A DNA stretch of 64,000 nt from Bacteroidia bacterium (lineage in GTDB: Bacteria > Bacteroidota > Bacteroidia > Cytophagales > JAAEPT01): positions 1-64,000 of the forward strand of contig JAUIJC010000009.1 in NCBI GenBank assembly GCA_030431525.1, read 5' to 3'. A model generated the notes under the pieces. It was not told where the DNA came from, made no database searches, and saw only the letters and a program-made list of their open reading frames with translations. A program made the position numbers and the translations under genes. Of the stretch, positions 1 to 9,390 are shown one piece after another. Every line of letters begins with the position of its first letter. The stretch's first letter is position 1.

Positions 1-229
1 CAAGGACTTGCGTTACATTAGTGTAGTTTGCCATTTTCTTGCTCTTTATGTGCTTCTTTATATAACGAGCGGGGAAATGGCTTTCTTTTTTAAGTTTTGA
101 ACAGGACTACTTTCAAAGCGTCGCTACACAGCCAGCATCCTTCATGCCCTTGTCCACAAGTTCCTCAACACCTTAACAAAGTAATTCTCAAGGTTTCACT
201 AAATTACACGTCCAGTTTTTTCTATCCCA

Positions 230-964
230 ATGAACAAGATTGAAATTACCACCCCCCAGAACGTTACCATCGAATACCAACTGGCATCCTCCATCCAACG
301 GGTTGTCGCCCAAATCATTGATTCGGTAGCCATGGGCTTAAGCTTTACACTACTAGGATGGGCTTGGGCACTTGCTGGACTTATGGACTCAGACTTTGGG
401 GGATTATTTTACTCCCTGCTAATAATCTCTGTTTTTATAGGGTATGACATGGTCATGGAAATCCGAAACAACGGACAGACCATAGGAAAAATGGCTATGG
501 GCATCCAAGTCATTCGATTAGACGGGGAAGCCCTTACTAAAACCACTTCCTTTGGACGATGGGCGCTAAAACTGGTGGACGTCTTCCTGAGCTGGGGCAT
601 TTTGGGACTCCTTTTTACCATTTCCTCAGACAAGACACAACGACTCGGCGACATGGTTTCTGGAACAGCGGTTATCCGAAGCAGTAAAAAAGCAGGGCGA
701 ATGTCCCTAAAACACATTTTGGATTTGCAGAAGACCATTGACTACGAACCAAAATTCCCTACCGTCACACAACTTTCCAATGAGGAAATGCTTCTGGTCA
801 AAGAGACCTCTGACCGCTACAAAAAGCATAGAAACCTCGCCCATGAGGATGCGCTAAAACTCTTGGCCAAAAAGATTGAGACCCAACTCGGCATCAAAGG
901 CGGAAAGGACAAACAGCTATTCTTCCAGACCTTGATTCGGGATTATGTGTTTTTGACACGGTAA
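230..964 (+). CDS. RDD family membrane protein
   Basis: 244 aa. The N-terminal half holds an RDD domain: the segment VASSIQRVVAQIIDSVAMG (about residues 19-37) has the Arg and Asp residues that name the family, followed by hydrophobic helices around residues 33-52 and 58-76 and a third near 118-130. The motif NGQTIGKMAMGIQV is typical of RDD proteins. The C-terminal 90 residues are charged and soluble, so this is a membrane anchor with a cytosolic tail. RDD proteins are poorly characterised; some have been linked to ion transport. Translation starts at ATG 230. A bidirectional hairpin terminator separates it from the convergent next gene. The family call is firm; the function is unknown. Confidence 0.8.
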   Translation: MNKIEITTPQNVTIEYQLASSIQRVVAQIIDSVAMGLSFTLLGWAWALAGLMDSDFGGLFYSLLIISVFIGYDMVMEIRNNGQTIGKMAMGIQVIRLDGEALTKTTSFGRWALKLVDVFLSWGILGLLFTISSDKTQRLGDMVSGTAVIRSSKKAGRMSLKHILDLQKTIDYEPKFPTVTQLSNEEMLLVKETSDRYKKHRNLAHEDALKLLAKKIETQLGIKGGKDKQLFFQTLIRDYVFLTR

Positions 965-985
965 GAATATTCCATACCTACCAAT

Positions 986-1024
986 GAAAAAGGCGTGAAC
1001 ACGATAACTGTTCACGCCTTTTTC
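986..1024. terminator. Bidirectional terminator hairpin
   Basis: The inverted repeat AGGCGTGAAC / GTTCACGCCT (991-1000 and 1010-1019) has an A-tract before it and a T-tract after it, so it can stop transcription on both strands. It sits between the convergent RDD gene and the membrane protein gene at 1050. Confidence 0.85.
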
Positions 1025-1049
1025 ATTGCAACAAATTCAGAACGGTAGA

Positions 1050-1823
1050 TTAAAACACACCTTCTTCGTCACCTTCATATCCGTAAACAATGCGGTCGTA
1101 GGCCACATACATCGCAATAGAGGTCACTGGAATTGTCACCAACAATCCCAAACCAATAAGGAGCATGCCAAGGAAGTTAACGATAGAAAGCAAAATCAAC
1201 ATGCCAAGCAATCCCCAGATATTCTTCATGATCAACTTTCGAGAATGCTCCATGGCTGGCCAGAATTCTAAATCTTCAAACATGATAATGAATGAAGCCC
1301 AAGAATAAGTTAAAGCCACTAACATTCCTGGAATTGCCGCAAGGCCTATTAAAGGAACAAGGAATGGCTGTTCTTTAATCACTTGTTCGTTACCAGCAAT
1401 ATAGAAAATGAACGGCCCAACCAATACGCCAATCACAAGCCCTGCGATTAATGAACTCACCAAATAACTCCCCAGCAGGTGTCCATATTTCTTAAAGCCA
1501 TTAAAGAACAATGAGAAGTCAGCATGCTCTCCTCTCATAATTGCACGGGTCATAATTGCTGAACCGATTGCCAAAGGAGGAGTAATAAACAATCCCCCAA
1601 ATGGTACGACACCCGCTGCCGCAGAAATCATAAATGTCAGCACCAAAAAACCAATAAATCCTCCTGGGTTCTCTCCAAAAACAGAAAAGGCCTCCTTGAT
1701 AAATTCAATGGCTTCATAGGAATAGCCCGTCTCCTGCAACTGCTCAGAGCGTTCCTCAAAACTCACCTCCTCACTCGCCTCCTTACCTATCTGAAAATCA
1801 AGTATCTCTTCTTTAAACTCCAT
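1050..1823 (-). CDS. Polytopic membrane protein of unknown function
   Basis: 257 aa. An acidic cytosolic N-terminus of about 45 residues is followed by four to six hydrophobic segments, for example around residues 57-85, 118-140, 152-180 and 205-240. The layout resembles the DUF2189/BPSS1780-type family of small integral membrane proteins, with amphipathic stretches such as NGFKKYGHLLGSYL between helices. No catalytic motif is visible. A TATTTTTG -7-like box lies 16-23 bases upstream of the start. The neighbouring RDD and small membrane protein genes suggest an envelope function, but this is inference only. Confidence 0.6.
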   Translation of the reverse strand: MEFKEEILDFQIGKEASEEVSFEERSEQLQETGYSYEAIEFIKEAFSVFGENPGGFIGFLVLTFMISAAAGVVPFGGLFITPPLAIGSAIMTRAIMRGEHADFSLFFNGFKKYGHLLGSYLVSSLIAGLVIGVLVGPFIFYIAGNEQVIKEQPFLVPLIGLAAIPGMLVALTYSWASFIIMFEDLEFWPAMEHSRKLIMKNIWGLLGMLILLSIVNFLGMLLIGLGLLVTIPVTSIAMYVAYDRIVYGYEGDEEGVF

Positions 1824-1838
1824 CGTCTTTTTTTACTG

Positions 1839-1846
1839 CAAAAATA
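1839..1846 (-). promoter_or_regulatory. Putative -7 promoter element
   Basis: On the minus strand this reads TATTTTTG, matching the Bacteroidota TAnnTTTG -7 consensus, just upstream of the membrane protein gene that starts at 1823. No TTG box is seen at the expected 18-21 base spacing. Confidence 0.3.
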
Positions 1847-1994
1847 CTAAGCGAAAGAGAAATAATAAACTGATGTTCAGCTCAATGAACAACTCAGGAC
1901 AATTTCATAAACCCAAATCCCTCCAAGCAAACTTCACCATCCCTATATTTTTCCCTAAGTTGGAGCTGATTACTAACCTTTTTTCCCTTTTAAA

Positions 1995-2453
1995 ATGTCA
2001 GACTTTTTACTCGACAAGAACCAAGCACAAGGCGGACTCAGCCTTGGCAACCAGTCCATCAGTTACTTGAGCGAAACCCGAAAATGGACCTTTTTCCTAT
2101 CCATTTTAGGTTTAATCTTTTTGGGCTTAATAGTATTCTTGGCCATTATTTTCGCCACCATGATGGGTTCATTGGGCTCCATGCTTCCAGGCAACATGGG
2201 AATACTCGGAGCGAGTATGGGCGGACTGTATGCCTTTATCTTTATTGTGGAAGCCCTCTTCATGTTCTTCCCTATTTATTATCTCTTCCAGTTCTCTCGC
2301 AAAATGAAAGCAGCATGTGAATTACAGGACCAAGACCTACTGGAAGAAGCCCTAAAAAACCTTAAATCACATTATAAATTCTACGGCATCACGATGATTG
2401 TCGTCCTAAGTTTCTATGCAATCGGCATCCTCACTCAAGTCATGCTATCATAG
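1995..2453 (+). CDS. Small membrane protein, DUF5362-like
   Basis: 152 aa. The N-terminal 30 residues are polar. Hydrophobic helices follow at about residues 32-56, 72-95 and 130-150. The sequence SYLSETRKWTFFLSILGLI and the loop QFSRKMKAACELQDQDLLEE resemble the DUF5362 family found in Bacteroidota, in which a charged loop before the last helix is rich in 'A..LxxLKxHYKFYG'-like motifs. Translation begins at ATG 1995. A strong hairpin terminator follows. Function unknown. Confidence 0.6.
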   Translation: MSDFLLDKNQAQGGLSLGNQSISYLSETRKWTFFLSILGLIFLGLIVFLAIIFATMMGSLGSMLPGNMGILGASMGGLYAFIFIVEALFMFFPIYYLFQFSRKMKAACELQDQDLLEEALKNLKSHYKFYGITMIVVLSFYAIGILTQVMLS

Positions 2454-2529
2454 GGATTAGCTAATTCCACTTGACACTTTCCATCCATTCATCTACATTT
2501 GCAAACGAATGGCAATGGCTATCTAAGCA

Positions 2530-2560
2530 GAGGGGACTAAAAAGTCCCCTTTCTTTTTTG
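2530..2560 (+). terminator. Rho-independent terminator
   Basis: GGGGACT-AAAA-AGTCCCC followed by TTTCTTTTTT, 75 bases after the small membrane protein gene and just before rimP. Confidence 0.85.
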
Positions 2561-2580
2561 CCTGTCACGAACGAAAAAGT

Positions 2581-3042
2581 ATGGAACAGCTCGATCAGCT
2601 AAGGGAAATTGTCTTGAAACACCTGCCTCAGGACGTCTATTTGGTAGACTTAAGTTTTGGAGGCCAAAAGCTGCAGGTGATCGCCGACCACGACGAAGGG
2701 CTCAGCATTGACGTATGTGCCCAAGTTAGCCGTGACCTTGGTGAGGAGCTGGAAGCAAGGGAACTCATCTCCAATAAATACACCTTGGAAGTTTCTTCCC
2801 CAGGTTTGGATCAGCCCTTGGTACTTCCACGTCAATACGCCAAGAACGTAGGGCGAGAGCTTAAAATCATCTTGGAAGACGACAAGGAGAAGAGCGGGAA
2901 GTTGGAGGCGGCTGATGAGGAAAAGATTTCCTTGCTGGAATACGACAACCGAGGAAAATCAAAAGCAAAACGCTTTAAAAAAGAGCCTACGGAAATTGCT
3001 TTGGCCGATATCAAAAAGGCCACCATTGTTATTTCGTTTTGA
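2581..3042 (+). CDS. rimP: Ribosome maturation factor RimP
   Basis: 153 aa, the usual RimP length. RimP assists late maturation of the 30S subunit. The N-terminal alpha/beta domain carries the conserved segments SIDVCAQVSRDLGEEL and YTLEVSSPGLDQPL (about residues 40-85), the family's most recognisable signature. The C-terminal part (about 90-153) is the SH3-like barrel. It is followed immediately by nusA and then infB, the classic rimP-nusA-infB order. It is preceded by a terminator, so transcription probably begins in the short gap at 2560-2580 or reads through. Start ATG 2581. Confidence 0.95.
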   Translation: MEQLDQLREIVLKHLPQDVYLVDLSFGGQKLQVIADHDEGLSIDVCAQVSRDLGEELEARELISNKYTLEVSSPGLDQPLVLPRQYAKNVGRELKIILEDDKEKSGKLEAADEEKISLLEYDNRGKSKAKRFKKEPTEIALADIKKATIVISF

Positions 3043-3114
3043 GTTTAAAGCAATAGAATACCTTAAAATAACAGGATGCACGTTTCAAACATGTATCCCC
3101 CAAACACATAAACC

Positions 3115-4374
3115 ATGGATAGTTCGGAACTCGTAAGGTCGCTGGAGGAGTTCGCTCGGATGAAGCGAATTGACCGTCCAACTTTGATGCGCATCTTGGA
3201 AGATGTCTTCCGCACCATGATTCGCAAGCAGTTCGTCACCGACGAAAACTTCGACATCATCATCAACGCTGCCAAGGGTGACTTGGAAATCTGGCGCAAC
3301 CGTGAGGTTGTTGAGGACGATTACGACGAATACGACGAAAACCTCCACATCCGCCTATCTGCAGCTAAGAAGATTGAGGAAGACTTCGAAGTAGGTGAAG
3401 AAGTTCCTGAAGAACTAAAGCTGCTCGATTTCGGCCGTCGTTTGGTACAAACCGCTCGTCAGACCTTGATTCAAAAAATCAAGGACTACGAAAAAGAGCT
3501 GTTGTTCCAAAAGTACAAGGACCAAGTGGGCGACCTCATTTCTGCTGAGGTATACCAAATCTTGAGCCGTGGCGAAATCATTTTGGTGGATGCCGATGGC
3601 AAAGAGCTTTCCTTGCCGAAGGACCAGCAGATTCCTAAAGACCGTTTCCGCAAAGGCGACCTCGTTCGCGCGGTTATCCATAAGGCCGTTATCAACAACG
3701 GCAACCCAAAAATCATCCTCTCACGTACTTCACCTGAATTCTTGGAGCGCTTGTTCGAAAGCGAAGTTCCTGAGGTAGAAGACGGCTTGATCGCTATCAA
3801 GAAAATCGTTCGTGAGCCAGGAGAGCGCGCCAAAGTAGCTGTAGAATCTTTCGACGACCGCATCGACCCAGTGGGCGCATGTGTCGGCATGAAAGGTGCT
3901 CGTATCCACAGCATCGTTCGTGAATTGGAAAACGAGAACATCGACGTTATCAATTACACGGACAACTTGGAGCTTTACATTGCTCGTGCCCTCAGCCCAG
4001 CTAAGGTGAGCAACATCAAGGTGGACGAAACCACTCGTCGCGTGTCTGTTTTCTTGGAGCCTGAGGAGGTTTCCAAAGCGATTGGACGTGGCGGACAAAA
4101 CATCAAGCTCGCCAGCAAGTTGATTGACATGGAAATCGACGTGTTCCGCGATCTTGAAGAGCACGAGCAAGAAGAGGACGTAAACCTCGAAGAGTTCAAG
4201 GACGAAATCGAAGACTGGATCATCGCCGAGCTTCGCCGCATCGGCCTCGATACTGCCAAGAGCGTTCTCGCACTCACCAAAGACGAGTTGCTTCGTCGTA
4301 CCGACCTTGAGGAAGAAACCATCGAGGACGTACAAAACATCCTTCGTCAAGAATTCGAAGAGGAGGAAGATTAA
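3115..4374 (+). CDS. nusA: Transcription termination/antitermination protein NusA
   Basis: 419 aa. NusA binds RNA polymerase and nascent RNA to control pausing, termination and antitermination. Visible parts are the N-terminal polymerase-binding domain (residues 1 to about 125), an S1 domain (about 130-200, ending in IILSRTSPEFLERLFESEVP), and two KH domains with GACVGMKGARIHSIVRELE near 260 and IGRGGQNIKLASKL near 325. The tail is very acidic, with one short helix-hairpin-helix-like unit (IAELRRIGLDTAKSVLALTK). The two C-terminal acidic repeats of the E. coli protein are absent, as in many phyla. C-ending codons (GAC, AAC, TTC) dominate, in keeping with high expression. A hairpin terminator follows. 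Confidence 0.96.
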   Translation: MDSSELVRSLEEFARMKRIDRPTLMRILEDVFRTMIRKQFVTDENFDIIINAAKGDLEIWRNREVVEDDYDEYDENLHIRLSAAKKIEEDFEVGEEVPEELKLLDFGRRLVQTARQTLIQKIKDYEKELLFQKYKDQVGDLISAEVYQILSRGEIILVDADGKELSLPKDQQIPKDRFRKGDLVRAVIHKAVINNGNPKIILSRTSPEFLERLFESEVPEVEDGLIAIKKIVREPGERAKVAVESFDDRIDPVGACVGMKGARIHSIVRELENENIDVINYTDNLELYIARALSPAKVSNIKVDETTRRVSVFLEPEEVSKAIGRGGQNIKLASKLIDMEIDVFRDLEEHEQEEDVNLEEFKDEIEDWIIAELRRIGLDTAKSVLALTKDELLRRTDLEEETIEDVQNILRQEFEEEED

Positions 4375-4381
4375 TTATATA

Positions 4382-4427
4382 AAGCCTGTGCAAACGGGGA
4401 ATCTACCCCGACCTAAACAGGCTTTTA
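4382..4427 (+). terminator. Terminator-like hairpin after nusA
   Basis: AAGCCTG ... CAGGCTT, with a second inner hairpin CGGGGAATCTACCCCG, followed by TTAAAA. The T-tract is short, so it may act as an attenuator between nusA and infB rather than a full stop. Confidence 0.55.
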
Positions 4428-4487
4428 AAATAGGCTTCGCTCATTTCTCAAGGAGAAAACATATAGCGATTCACCTATAAACATTTT

Positions 4488-4601
4488 GGGAATGAGACCT
4501 TTGTAGTCATTTTGACGTAAAATCCGAAGGTCTTATTCCCAACTTCTATTACTGTTCAACAGTCAATAATTTGACAAACAATCACCAACTTTCGAGTTGG
4601 T
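4488..4601 (+). other. Two intergenic hairpins before infB
   Basis: The 318-base nusA-infB gap contains a 14-base inverted repeat (4488-4502 with 4527-4540, GGGAATGAGACC / GGTCTTATTCCC, one mismatch). It also contains a perfect 7-bp hairpin ACCAACT-TTCG-AGTTGGT (4584-4601) with a UUCG loop. Both lie upstream of the TAACTTTG box at 4659, so they would belong to the infB leader only if transcription reads through from nusA. No gene is seen in the gap. Confidence 0.5.
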
Positions 4602-4658
4602 AAATGATTAAGGTCTTTGTATTTCAGGTTTTTCCTCTTCCTTTTTGTGGAGAACTTG

Positions 4659-4666
4659 TAACTTTG
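4659..4666 (+). promoter_or_regulatory. Putative infB -7 promoter element
   Basis: TAACTTTG matches the Bacteroidota -7 consensus TAnnTTTG and lies 28 bases before the infB start. A TTG at the standard -33 spacing is not obvious. Confidence 0.4.
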
Positions 4667-4693
4667 GCCTCGGATTTCCAGAAGAACAACTAA

Positions 4694-7651
4694 ATGGCAG
4701 GAGAAAAGAAGATTAGGCTGAACCAAGCTTCAAAGAAACTCAATGTTGGGGTATCTACCATCGTAGACTTCCTTAGCAACAAGGGCTTTGAGCTTGAGAA
4801 TAAGCCGACGACAAAGATTAGTCAGGAAGAGTTTGACTTGCTCAAACAGGAATTCCGTCAATCCATGTCGGACAAGGAGGAAGCCTCCGAACTAAAAATT
4901 GGCTCTACTTCCAGCAAAGATGTAGTCGTAGCTACTGAATCTGCCGCTAAAAAGGAAGAGGCCAAGAAAAAGGCTGACGAAGAAAAGAAGGCAAAAGCAC
5001 AAGCTGCTGCCCCTCAGCCTAAAAAAGAAGAAGCACCTGCTCCAAAGCAGGAAAAGGCAAGCGAGCCTGTAGCCAAGGAAACCCCTGCTCCTAAAGTAAA
5101 AAAGGAAGAGGAAACCCCTGCTGGCTCCGCCCCTAAAATGCCAGGCCTTAAAGTCTTAGGCAAAATTGATTTGGATGCAGGCAAGAAAAAGCCTCAGCCA
5201 AAGAAGGAAGCGCCGAAGCCTGCTGCTGAAAAGCCAAAGGCCGAAGCACCTAAGCCAAAGAAGGAAGCGCCGAAGCCTGCAGCCACTCCGAAAAAAGAAG
5301 CGCCGAAAAAACCTGTTGCTGAAAAAGCTCCTACCCCATCTCCTGCCAAAAAGGAGGAGCCAGTTAAAAAACAGGAAGCGCCTAAGCCTGCCGCTGCGAA
5401 ACCACAGGCTGAAAAGCCTAAGGCCGAGAAACCTGCTCCACCAAAAGAAACTCCTGCCCAAGAGGATCAGGTGATCGAAGCCAAAGCCGACAAGCTACAA
5501 GGCTTGAAGGTATTGGGTAAAATCGAACTCCCTACTGAGCCTAAGAAAAAGAAAGGCCCAGGTGGTGCTGGTGACGACAGGCGCAAAAAGAAGCGTAAGC
5601 GTATCCAGAAGGACACAGGTGCCAAGCCTGTTGATCCAAAACAAGTTGCTGGCAAGAAGCAAGGCCAACAAGGTCAAGGCCCAGGTCAGGGCCGCAAACG
5701 CGGACCACAAAGAAAGCAGCAGACTGAGAAGGAGGAAATCTCACAAAAGGAGATTCAAGAAAAAATCAAGGCCACAATCGCCAAAATGGGCGGTGGCAAG
5801 CGCAAGAGCTCTCGTTCTACTCACCGTCGCGACAAGCGTCAGCAAATCGCAGAATCGCGTGAGGAGGAAATGCTCCGCGAACAGGAAGAGGCAAAAACAC
5901 TACGTCTCACCGAGTTCATCTCTGCCAACGATTTGGCTTCATTGATGGACGTCAGCGTGAACGAGGTTATCTCCACCTGTATGAACTTGGGCATGTTCGT
6001 AACCATCAACCAGCGCTTGGACGCTGAATTGGTAACGGTCATTGCCGACGAATTCGGCTACAACGTCGAGTTCATTACTGCCGAGGAGGAGAACGAAGAG
6101 TCTGTGGAGGAAATCCAAGACGCTGAAGAGGACTTGGTTGAACGCGCCCCTATCGTTACAGTGATGGGTCACGTTGACCACGGTAAAACTTCCCTCCTTG
6201 ACTATATCCGAAACACCAAGGTAACTGAGGGTGAGGCCGGTGGTATCACGCAGCACATCGGTGCATACAGCGTGATGACTGAAAGCGGAAAACGCATCGC
6301 TTTCCTTGATACTCCGGGTCACGAAGCCTTTACGGCCATGCGTGCTCGTGGTGCCAAAGTTACTGACATCGTTATTCTGGTTGTTGCGGCAGATGACCGC
6401 GTGATGCCTCAAACAAAAGAGGCCATCAACCACGCCCAGAATGCTGGAGTGCCTATCATCATCGCCATTAACAAGGTGGATAAGCCTACAGCCAATGCAG
6501 ATAAAATCCGTGAGGAACTCTCCCAAGAAAATGTCTTGGTAGAGGAGTGGGGTGGTAAGTACCAAGCCCAAGAAGTTTCTGCCAAGACAGGACAAGGCAT
6601 CGACGACTTGTTGGAGAAAGTCCTTCTTGAAGCTGAAGTCTTGGAGCTCAAAGCCAACCCAGACCGCAAAGCTATCGGTACTGTTGTCGAGGCATCTCTT
6701 GACAAAGGCCGTGGATATCTTTCCACCGTTCTTGTACAGACTGGTACGCTCCGCGTGGGTGACACCGTGATTGCTGGTTCCCACTATGGTCGTGTGAAGG
6801 CCATGACCGACCACAAAGGCAAGCGCCTGAAAGAAGCTGGACCATCTACTCCGGTACAGCTCCTCGGTCTTGACGGAGCACCACAGTCAGGTGACAAAAT
6901 CACAATTGCTGATTCTGACAAGGAAGCAAGGGAAATCACAGCCAAGCGCGCACAGATTCTTCGTGAACAGTCCGTTCGTACGCAGAAGCACATCACCATC
7001 GAAGAGATGGGACGTCGTTTGGCACTCGGTACCTTTAAGGAACTCAACCTCATCATCAAGGGTGACGTGGACGGTTCCGTTGAAGCCCTCTCCGACTCCT
7101 TGCTCAAACTCTCTACCGAAGAGGTTCAAATCAACATTATCCACAAAGCTGTGGGTATGATTACCGAATCGGACGTACTTCTTGCAACTGCCTCGGACGC
7201 CATCATCATCGGTTTCCAGGTTCGTCCTTCCTTGGGCGCCAAGAAGATTGCCGAAGCAGAGCAGATCGAAATCCGACTCTACTCCATCATCTACAAGGCC
7301 ATCGAGGAAATGAAAGACGCCCTCGAAGGATTGCTTGAGCCAGATGTGGAAGAAGTTATCGTGGGTAACGTTCAAATCCGTGAGACCTTCAAGATTTCGA
7401 AAATTGGTACGGTTGCAGGTTGTTACGTAACTGATGGTTACATCAAACGAAGCAGTACTATCCGTATCATTCGCGATGGCATCGTAGTCTACTCCGGTGA
7501 GATTGGCGCCTTGAAACGCTTCAAGGATGATGTTTCCGAAGTGAAATTCGGATACGAATGTGGTCTTAGCATCAAGAACTTCAACGACCTCTTGGTTGAT
7601 GACGTCATCGAGGTGTACGAAGAGCGTGAAATCAAGCGTAAGCTTAAATAA
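4694..7651 (+). CDS. infB: Translation initiation factor IF-2
   Basis: 985 aa. This GTPase places initiator tRNA on the ribosome. The N-terminus (residues 1-50) is the helix-turn IF2_N domain ([20 protein letters not shown]). It is followed by about 350 low-complexity residues rich in Lys, Pro, Ala and Glu, with repeated KEAPKPA-like units. The GTPase core shows G1 [16 protein letters not shown]3 DTPGHEAF, G4 NKVDKP and G5 SAKTGQGI (about residues 490-640). Domains II, III and IV follow to the C-terminus. The long basic linker makes it longer than E. coli IF-2 (890 aa), which is usual in this phylum. A strong terminator follows. Confidence 0.98.
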   Translation: MAGEKKIRLNQASKKLNVGVSTIVDFLSNKGFELENKPTTKISQEEFDLLKQEFRQSMSDKEEASELKIGSTSSKDVVVATESAAKKEEAKKKADEEKKAKAQAAAPQPKKEEAPAPKQEKASEPVAKETPAPKVKKEEETPAGSAPKMPGLKVLGKIDLDAGKKKPQPKKEAPKPAAEKPKAEAPKPKKEAPKPAATPKKEAPKKPVAEKAPTPSPAKKEEPVKKQEAPKPAAAKPQAEKPKAEKPAPPKETPAQEDQVIEAKADKLQGLKVLGKIELPTEPKKKKGPGGAGDDRRKKKRKRIQKDTGAKPVDPKQVAGKKQGQQGQGPGQGRKRGPQRKQQTEKEEISQKEIQEKIKATIAKMGGGKRKSSRSTHRRDKRQQIAESREEEMLREQEEAKTLRLTEFISANDLASLMDVSVNEVISTCMNLGMFVTINQRLDAELVTVIADEFGYNVEFITAEEENEESVEEIQDAEEDLVERAPIVTVMGHVDHGKTSLLDYIRNTKVTEGEAGGITQHIGAYSVMTESGKRIAFLDTPGHEAFTAMRARGAKVTDIVILVVAADDRVMPQTKEAINHAQNAGVPIIIAINKVDKPTANADKIREELSQENVLVEEWGGKYQAQEVSAKTGQGIDDLLEKVLLEAEVLELKANPDRKAIGTVVEASLDKGRGYLSTVLVQTGTLRVGDTVIAGSHYGRVKAMTDHKGKRLKEAGPSTPVQLLGLDGAPQSGDKITIADSDKEAREITAKRAQILREQSVRTQKHITIEEMGRRLALGTFKELNLIIKGDVDGSVEALSDSLLKLSTEEVQINIIHKAVGMITESDVLLATASDAIIIGFQVRPSLGAKKIAEAEQIEIRLYSIIYKAIEEMKDALEGLLEPDVEEVIVGNVQIRETFKISKIGTVAGCYVTDGYIKRSSTIRIIRDGIVVYSGEIGALKRFKDDVSEVKFGYECGLSIKNFNDLLVDDVIEVYEEREIKRKLK

Positions 7652-7704
7652 GTGTTGAAGTATTAGTGTGTTGAAGTACCCACTAAGCTCCACTCAACTC
7701 ATAC

Positions 7705-7740
7705 AAAACCCTGCTTTTTCACGAAGCAGGGTTTTATTTT
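7705..7740 (+). terminator. infB terminator
   Basis: AAAACCCTGCTT / AAGCAGGGTTTT stem followed by ATTTTG. The A-tract on its 5' side makes it potentially bidirectional. Confidence 0.85.
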
Positions 7741-7783
7741 GCCCAAAACAGATTGTTAACTGATCACCGCTAACTGTTAACTG

Positions 7784-8509
7784 ATGAAATACCCTTCCAA
7801 GATATACATGATTCCTACACCCTTGGCCCCAGACACCGCCAAGGACATTTTGCCACCACAAGTGACCGAGCTTCTGCCGACACTTGACCATTATCTTGCT
7901 GAGGAGATTCGCACCGCAAGACGCTTCTTGAGCGCCGTAGGCGTAGGCAAGCCCATCGAAGGCATTCAGTTCCGCACCTTGGACAGAAAGACCAAAAGAC
8001 ATCAGTTAGAACAGTATTTCAGAGATTTTGCAGGAAAGCCTGTAGGTGTGCTTTCGGAAGCTGGTTGTCCAGGCGTCGCAGATCCTGGCGCCATGGCTGT
8101 TGATTTCGCTCATGAAAAGGGAATTCCAGTGATTCCATTGGTAGGCCCTTCTTCCCTCCTAATGGCTTTGATGGGCTCAGGCATGAATGGACAATCGTTT
8201 ATCTTCCACGGCTATATTCCAATTGACAAAACAAAGCGGATTAAAACCATCAAGCATCTCGAAAGAGAATCAGAACAGCGCAACCAGACGCAGATTTTCA
8301 TCGAAACGCCTTTTCGTAACAAATGGATGCTCGTGGACCTGATCGCTAACTGCCGACCTGAGACAAAAATCTGCGTGGCCTGCGACCTCACTGCACCTAC
8401 CGAATACATGAAAACGCGGACAGTGAAGGAATGGAAACGACTGGAGGAAAGAAATCAGTTGCCCGACCTGCACAAGCGCCCAACGGTGTTCTTAGTCATG
8501 GCGGATTAA
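7784..8509 (+). CDS. RsmI-like SAM-dependent methyltransferase
   Basis: 241 aa. It belongs to the tetrapyrrole-methylase fold family (COG0313), whose best-known member, RsmI, 2'-O-methylates C1402 of 16S rRNA. Visible motifs are YMIPTPLAP at the N-terminus, VGVLSEAGCPGVADPGA (about residues 86-102, SAM-binding loop) and IPLVGPSSLLMALMGSG (about 115-131). FIETPFRNKWMLVDL near 170 corresponds to the FYESPHR region of RsmI. It is shorter than RsmI (about 286 aa) and lacks its C-terminal extension; Bacteroidota carry this short form alongside, or instead of, true RsmI. The exact rRNA target is therefore uncertain. It is followed 77 bases later by a TPR gene, with a palindrome between them. Confidence 0.8.
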   Translation: MKYPSKIYMIPTPLAPDTAKDILPPQVTELLPTLDHYLAEEIRTARRFLSAVGVGKPIEGIQFRTLDRKTKRHQLEQYFRDFAGKPVGVLSEAGCPGVADPGAMAVDFAHEKGIPVIPLVGPSSLLMALMGSGMNGQSFIFHGYIPIDKTKRIKTIKHLERESEQRNQTQIFIETPFRNKWMLVDLIANCRPETKICVACDLTAPTEYMKTRTVKEWKRLEERNQLPDLHKRPTVFLVMAD

Positions 8510-8522
8510 GACGTGAGATTTT

Positions 8523-8579
8523 AGACATTAGATGTTAGCATTTGCTGGGCTAAAGCCTATCTTCTAACATCTAATGTCT
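8523..8579. repeat. TTAGACATTAG-family palindrome, copy A
   Basis: A perfect 16-bp inverted repeat: AGACATTAGATGTTAG (8523-8538) and CTAACATCTAATGTCT (8564-8579) around a 25-base loop. The same arm sequence recurs at 11385, 13116, 58378, 59867 and 61383. Confidence 0.8.
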
Positions 8580-8586
8580 TTTTCCT

Positions 8587-9282
8587 ATGGAAACCCAAAT
8601 CCAACAAGTCCAAAAGCTTATCAGTCAACGTGCTTTCGAGAAAGCACAAAAGCTATTGGACACCATTCTTAAGGATTCCCCTGAAAATGCAGAAACGCTA
8701 TCCCTAAAGGCCATCTGCCTCATGGAACAGGGAGAGTTGGAAGAAGCGGAACAGATCGCCCGACTCGCCATTGAAAAGAACTTTGACTTGGGGCTGACTC
8801 ACCGCACTTTGGCCAAGGTTCAACTCCGGCAAAAGAACTACCTGGAGGCTGAAAAAACGGCGCGACAAGCTATTATCGTGGCTCCCCTTAACCCAGAGGG
8901 TATGACCATTTTTGGGCAACTGAAAGCCCAACAAAGCAATGATTGGACAACGGCTTTGGATTGGGCGATGCGTGGCCTCCAAACCGAAGAAGACCATCTC
9001 CCAAGCCTTCTACTCAAAACTGAATCCCTCTTAAACCTAAAGCGTTTGGACGAGGCCCAATCCACCCTCGACCAATTGAAGGCAACTGGATCAACTATCA
9101 TTGAGCTTTCCCTCCTAGAAGCTGATTTACTGGACAGACAGGGAAAGCCCAAAGAAGCCAGCAAACGCTATCAGGAGATTCTCCAGAAAGAACCCAACAA
9201 CATAAAGGCACAGGAAGGTCTAAAAGAGGCACTGAATAAAGCACCGCTATTTTTCCGATGGTGGGTCAAAATATTTGGTTGA
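8587..9282 (+). CDS. Tetratricopeptide repeat protein
   Basis: 231 aa, built of degenerate TPR units. Examples are AETLSLKAICLMEQGELEEAEQIARLAIE (residues about 37-65), RTLAKVQLRQKNYLEAEKTARQAI (about 73-96) and a C-terminal unit LLDRQGKPKEASKRYQEILQ. TPRs form helical scaffolds for protein-protein contacts; no enzymatic domain or signal peptide is visible. The short hydrophobic C-terminus FFRWWVKIFG could be an amphipathic membrane contact. It lies downstream of the methyltransferase gene on the same strand and ends at its own terminator. Partners are unknown. Confidence 0.8.
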   Translation: METQIQQVQKLISQRAFEKAQKLLDTILKDSPENAETLSLKAICLMEQGELEEAEQIARLAIEKNFDLGLTHRTLAKVQLRQKNYLEAEKTARQAIIVAPLNPEGMTIFGQLKAQQSNDWTTALDWAMRGLQTEEDHLPSLLLKTESLLNLKRLDEAQSTLDQLKATGSTIIELSLLEADLLDRQGKPKEASKRYQEILQKEPNNIKAQEGLKEALNKAPLFFRWWVKIFG

Positions 9283-9297
9283 CACCATAACATAAAA

Positions 9298-9330
9298 AAC
9301 GCCTTGATAGCCAATTACTATCAAGACGTT
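9298..9330 (+). terminator. Terminator of the TPR gene
   Basis: ACGCCTTGATAG / CTATCAAGACGT hairpin (one mismatch) followed by TTATTG. An A-tract on the left side makes it usable on both strands. Confidence 0.65.
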
Positions 9331-9390
9331 TATTGCTTTCAGCCCTCTATTCTAAAAAAGACCAATACTTTTTTAACCCAGCAGCCCCTA

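Noticed and set aside
1-229. Coding tail at the left edge
   Set aside because: No open frame with protein-like composition reaches the edge on either strand; treated as intergenic sequence before the RDD gene.
5156-5474. Arg/Lys- or Phe/Trp-rich frames on both strands
   Set aside because: Shadows of the Lys/Pro/Ala-rich linker of infB, caused by its repetitive codons.
7750-7784. GTTAACTGAT direct repeats before the RsmI-like gene
   Set aside because: Two short copies of about 10 bases; may be a remnant of another palindrome family but not enough to annotate.
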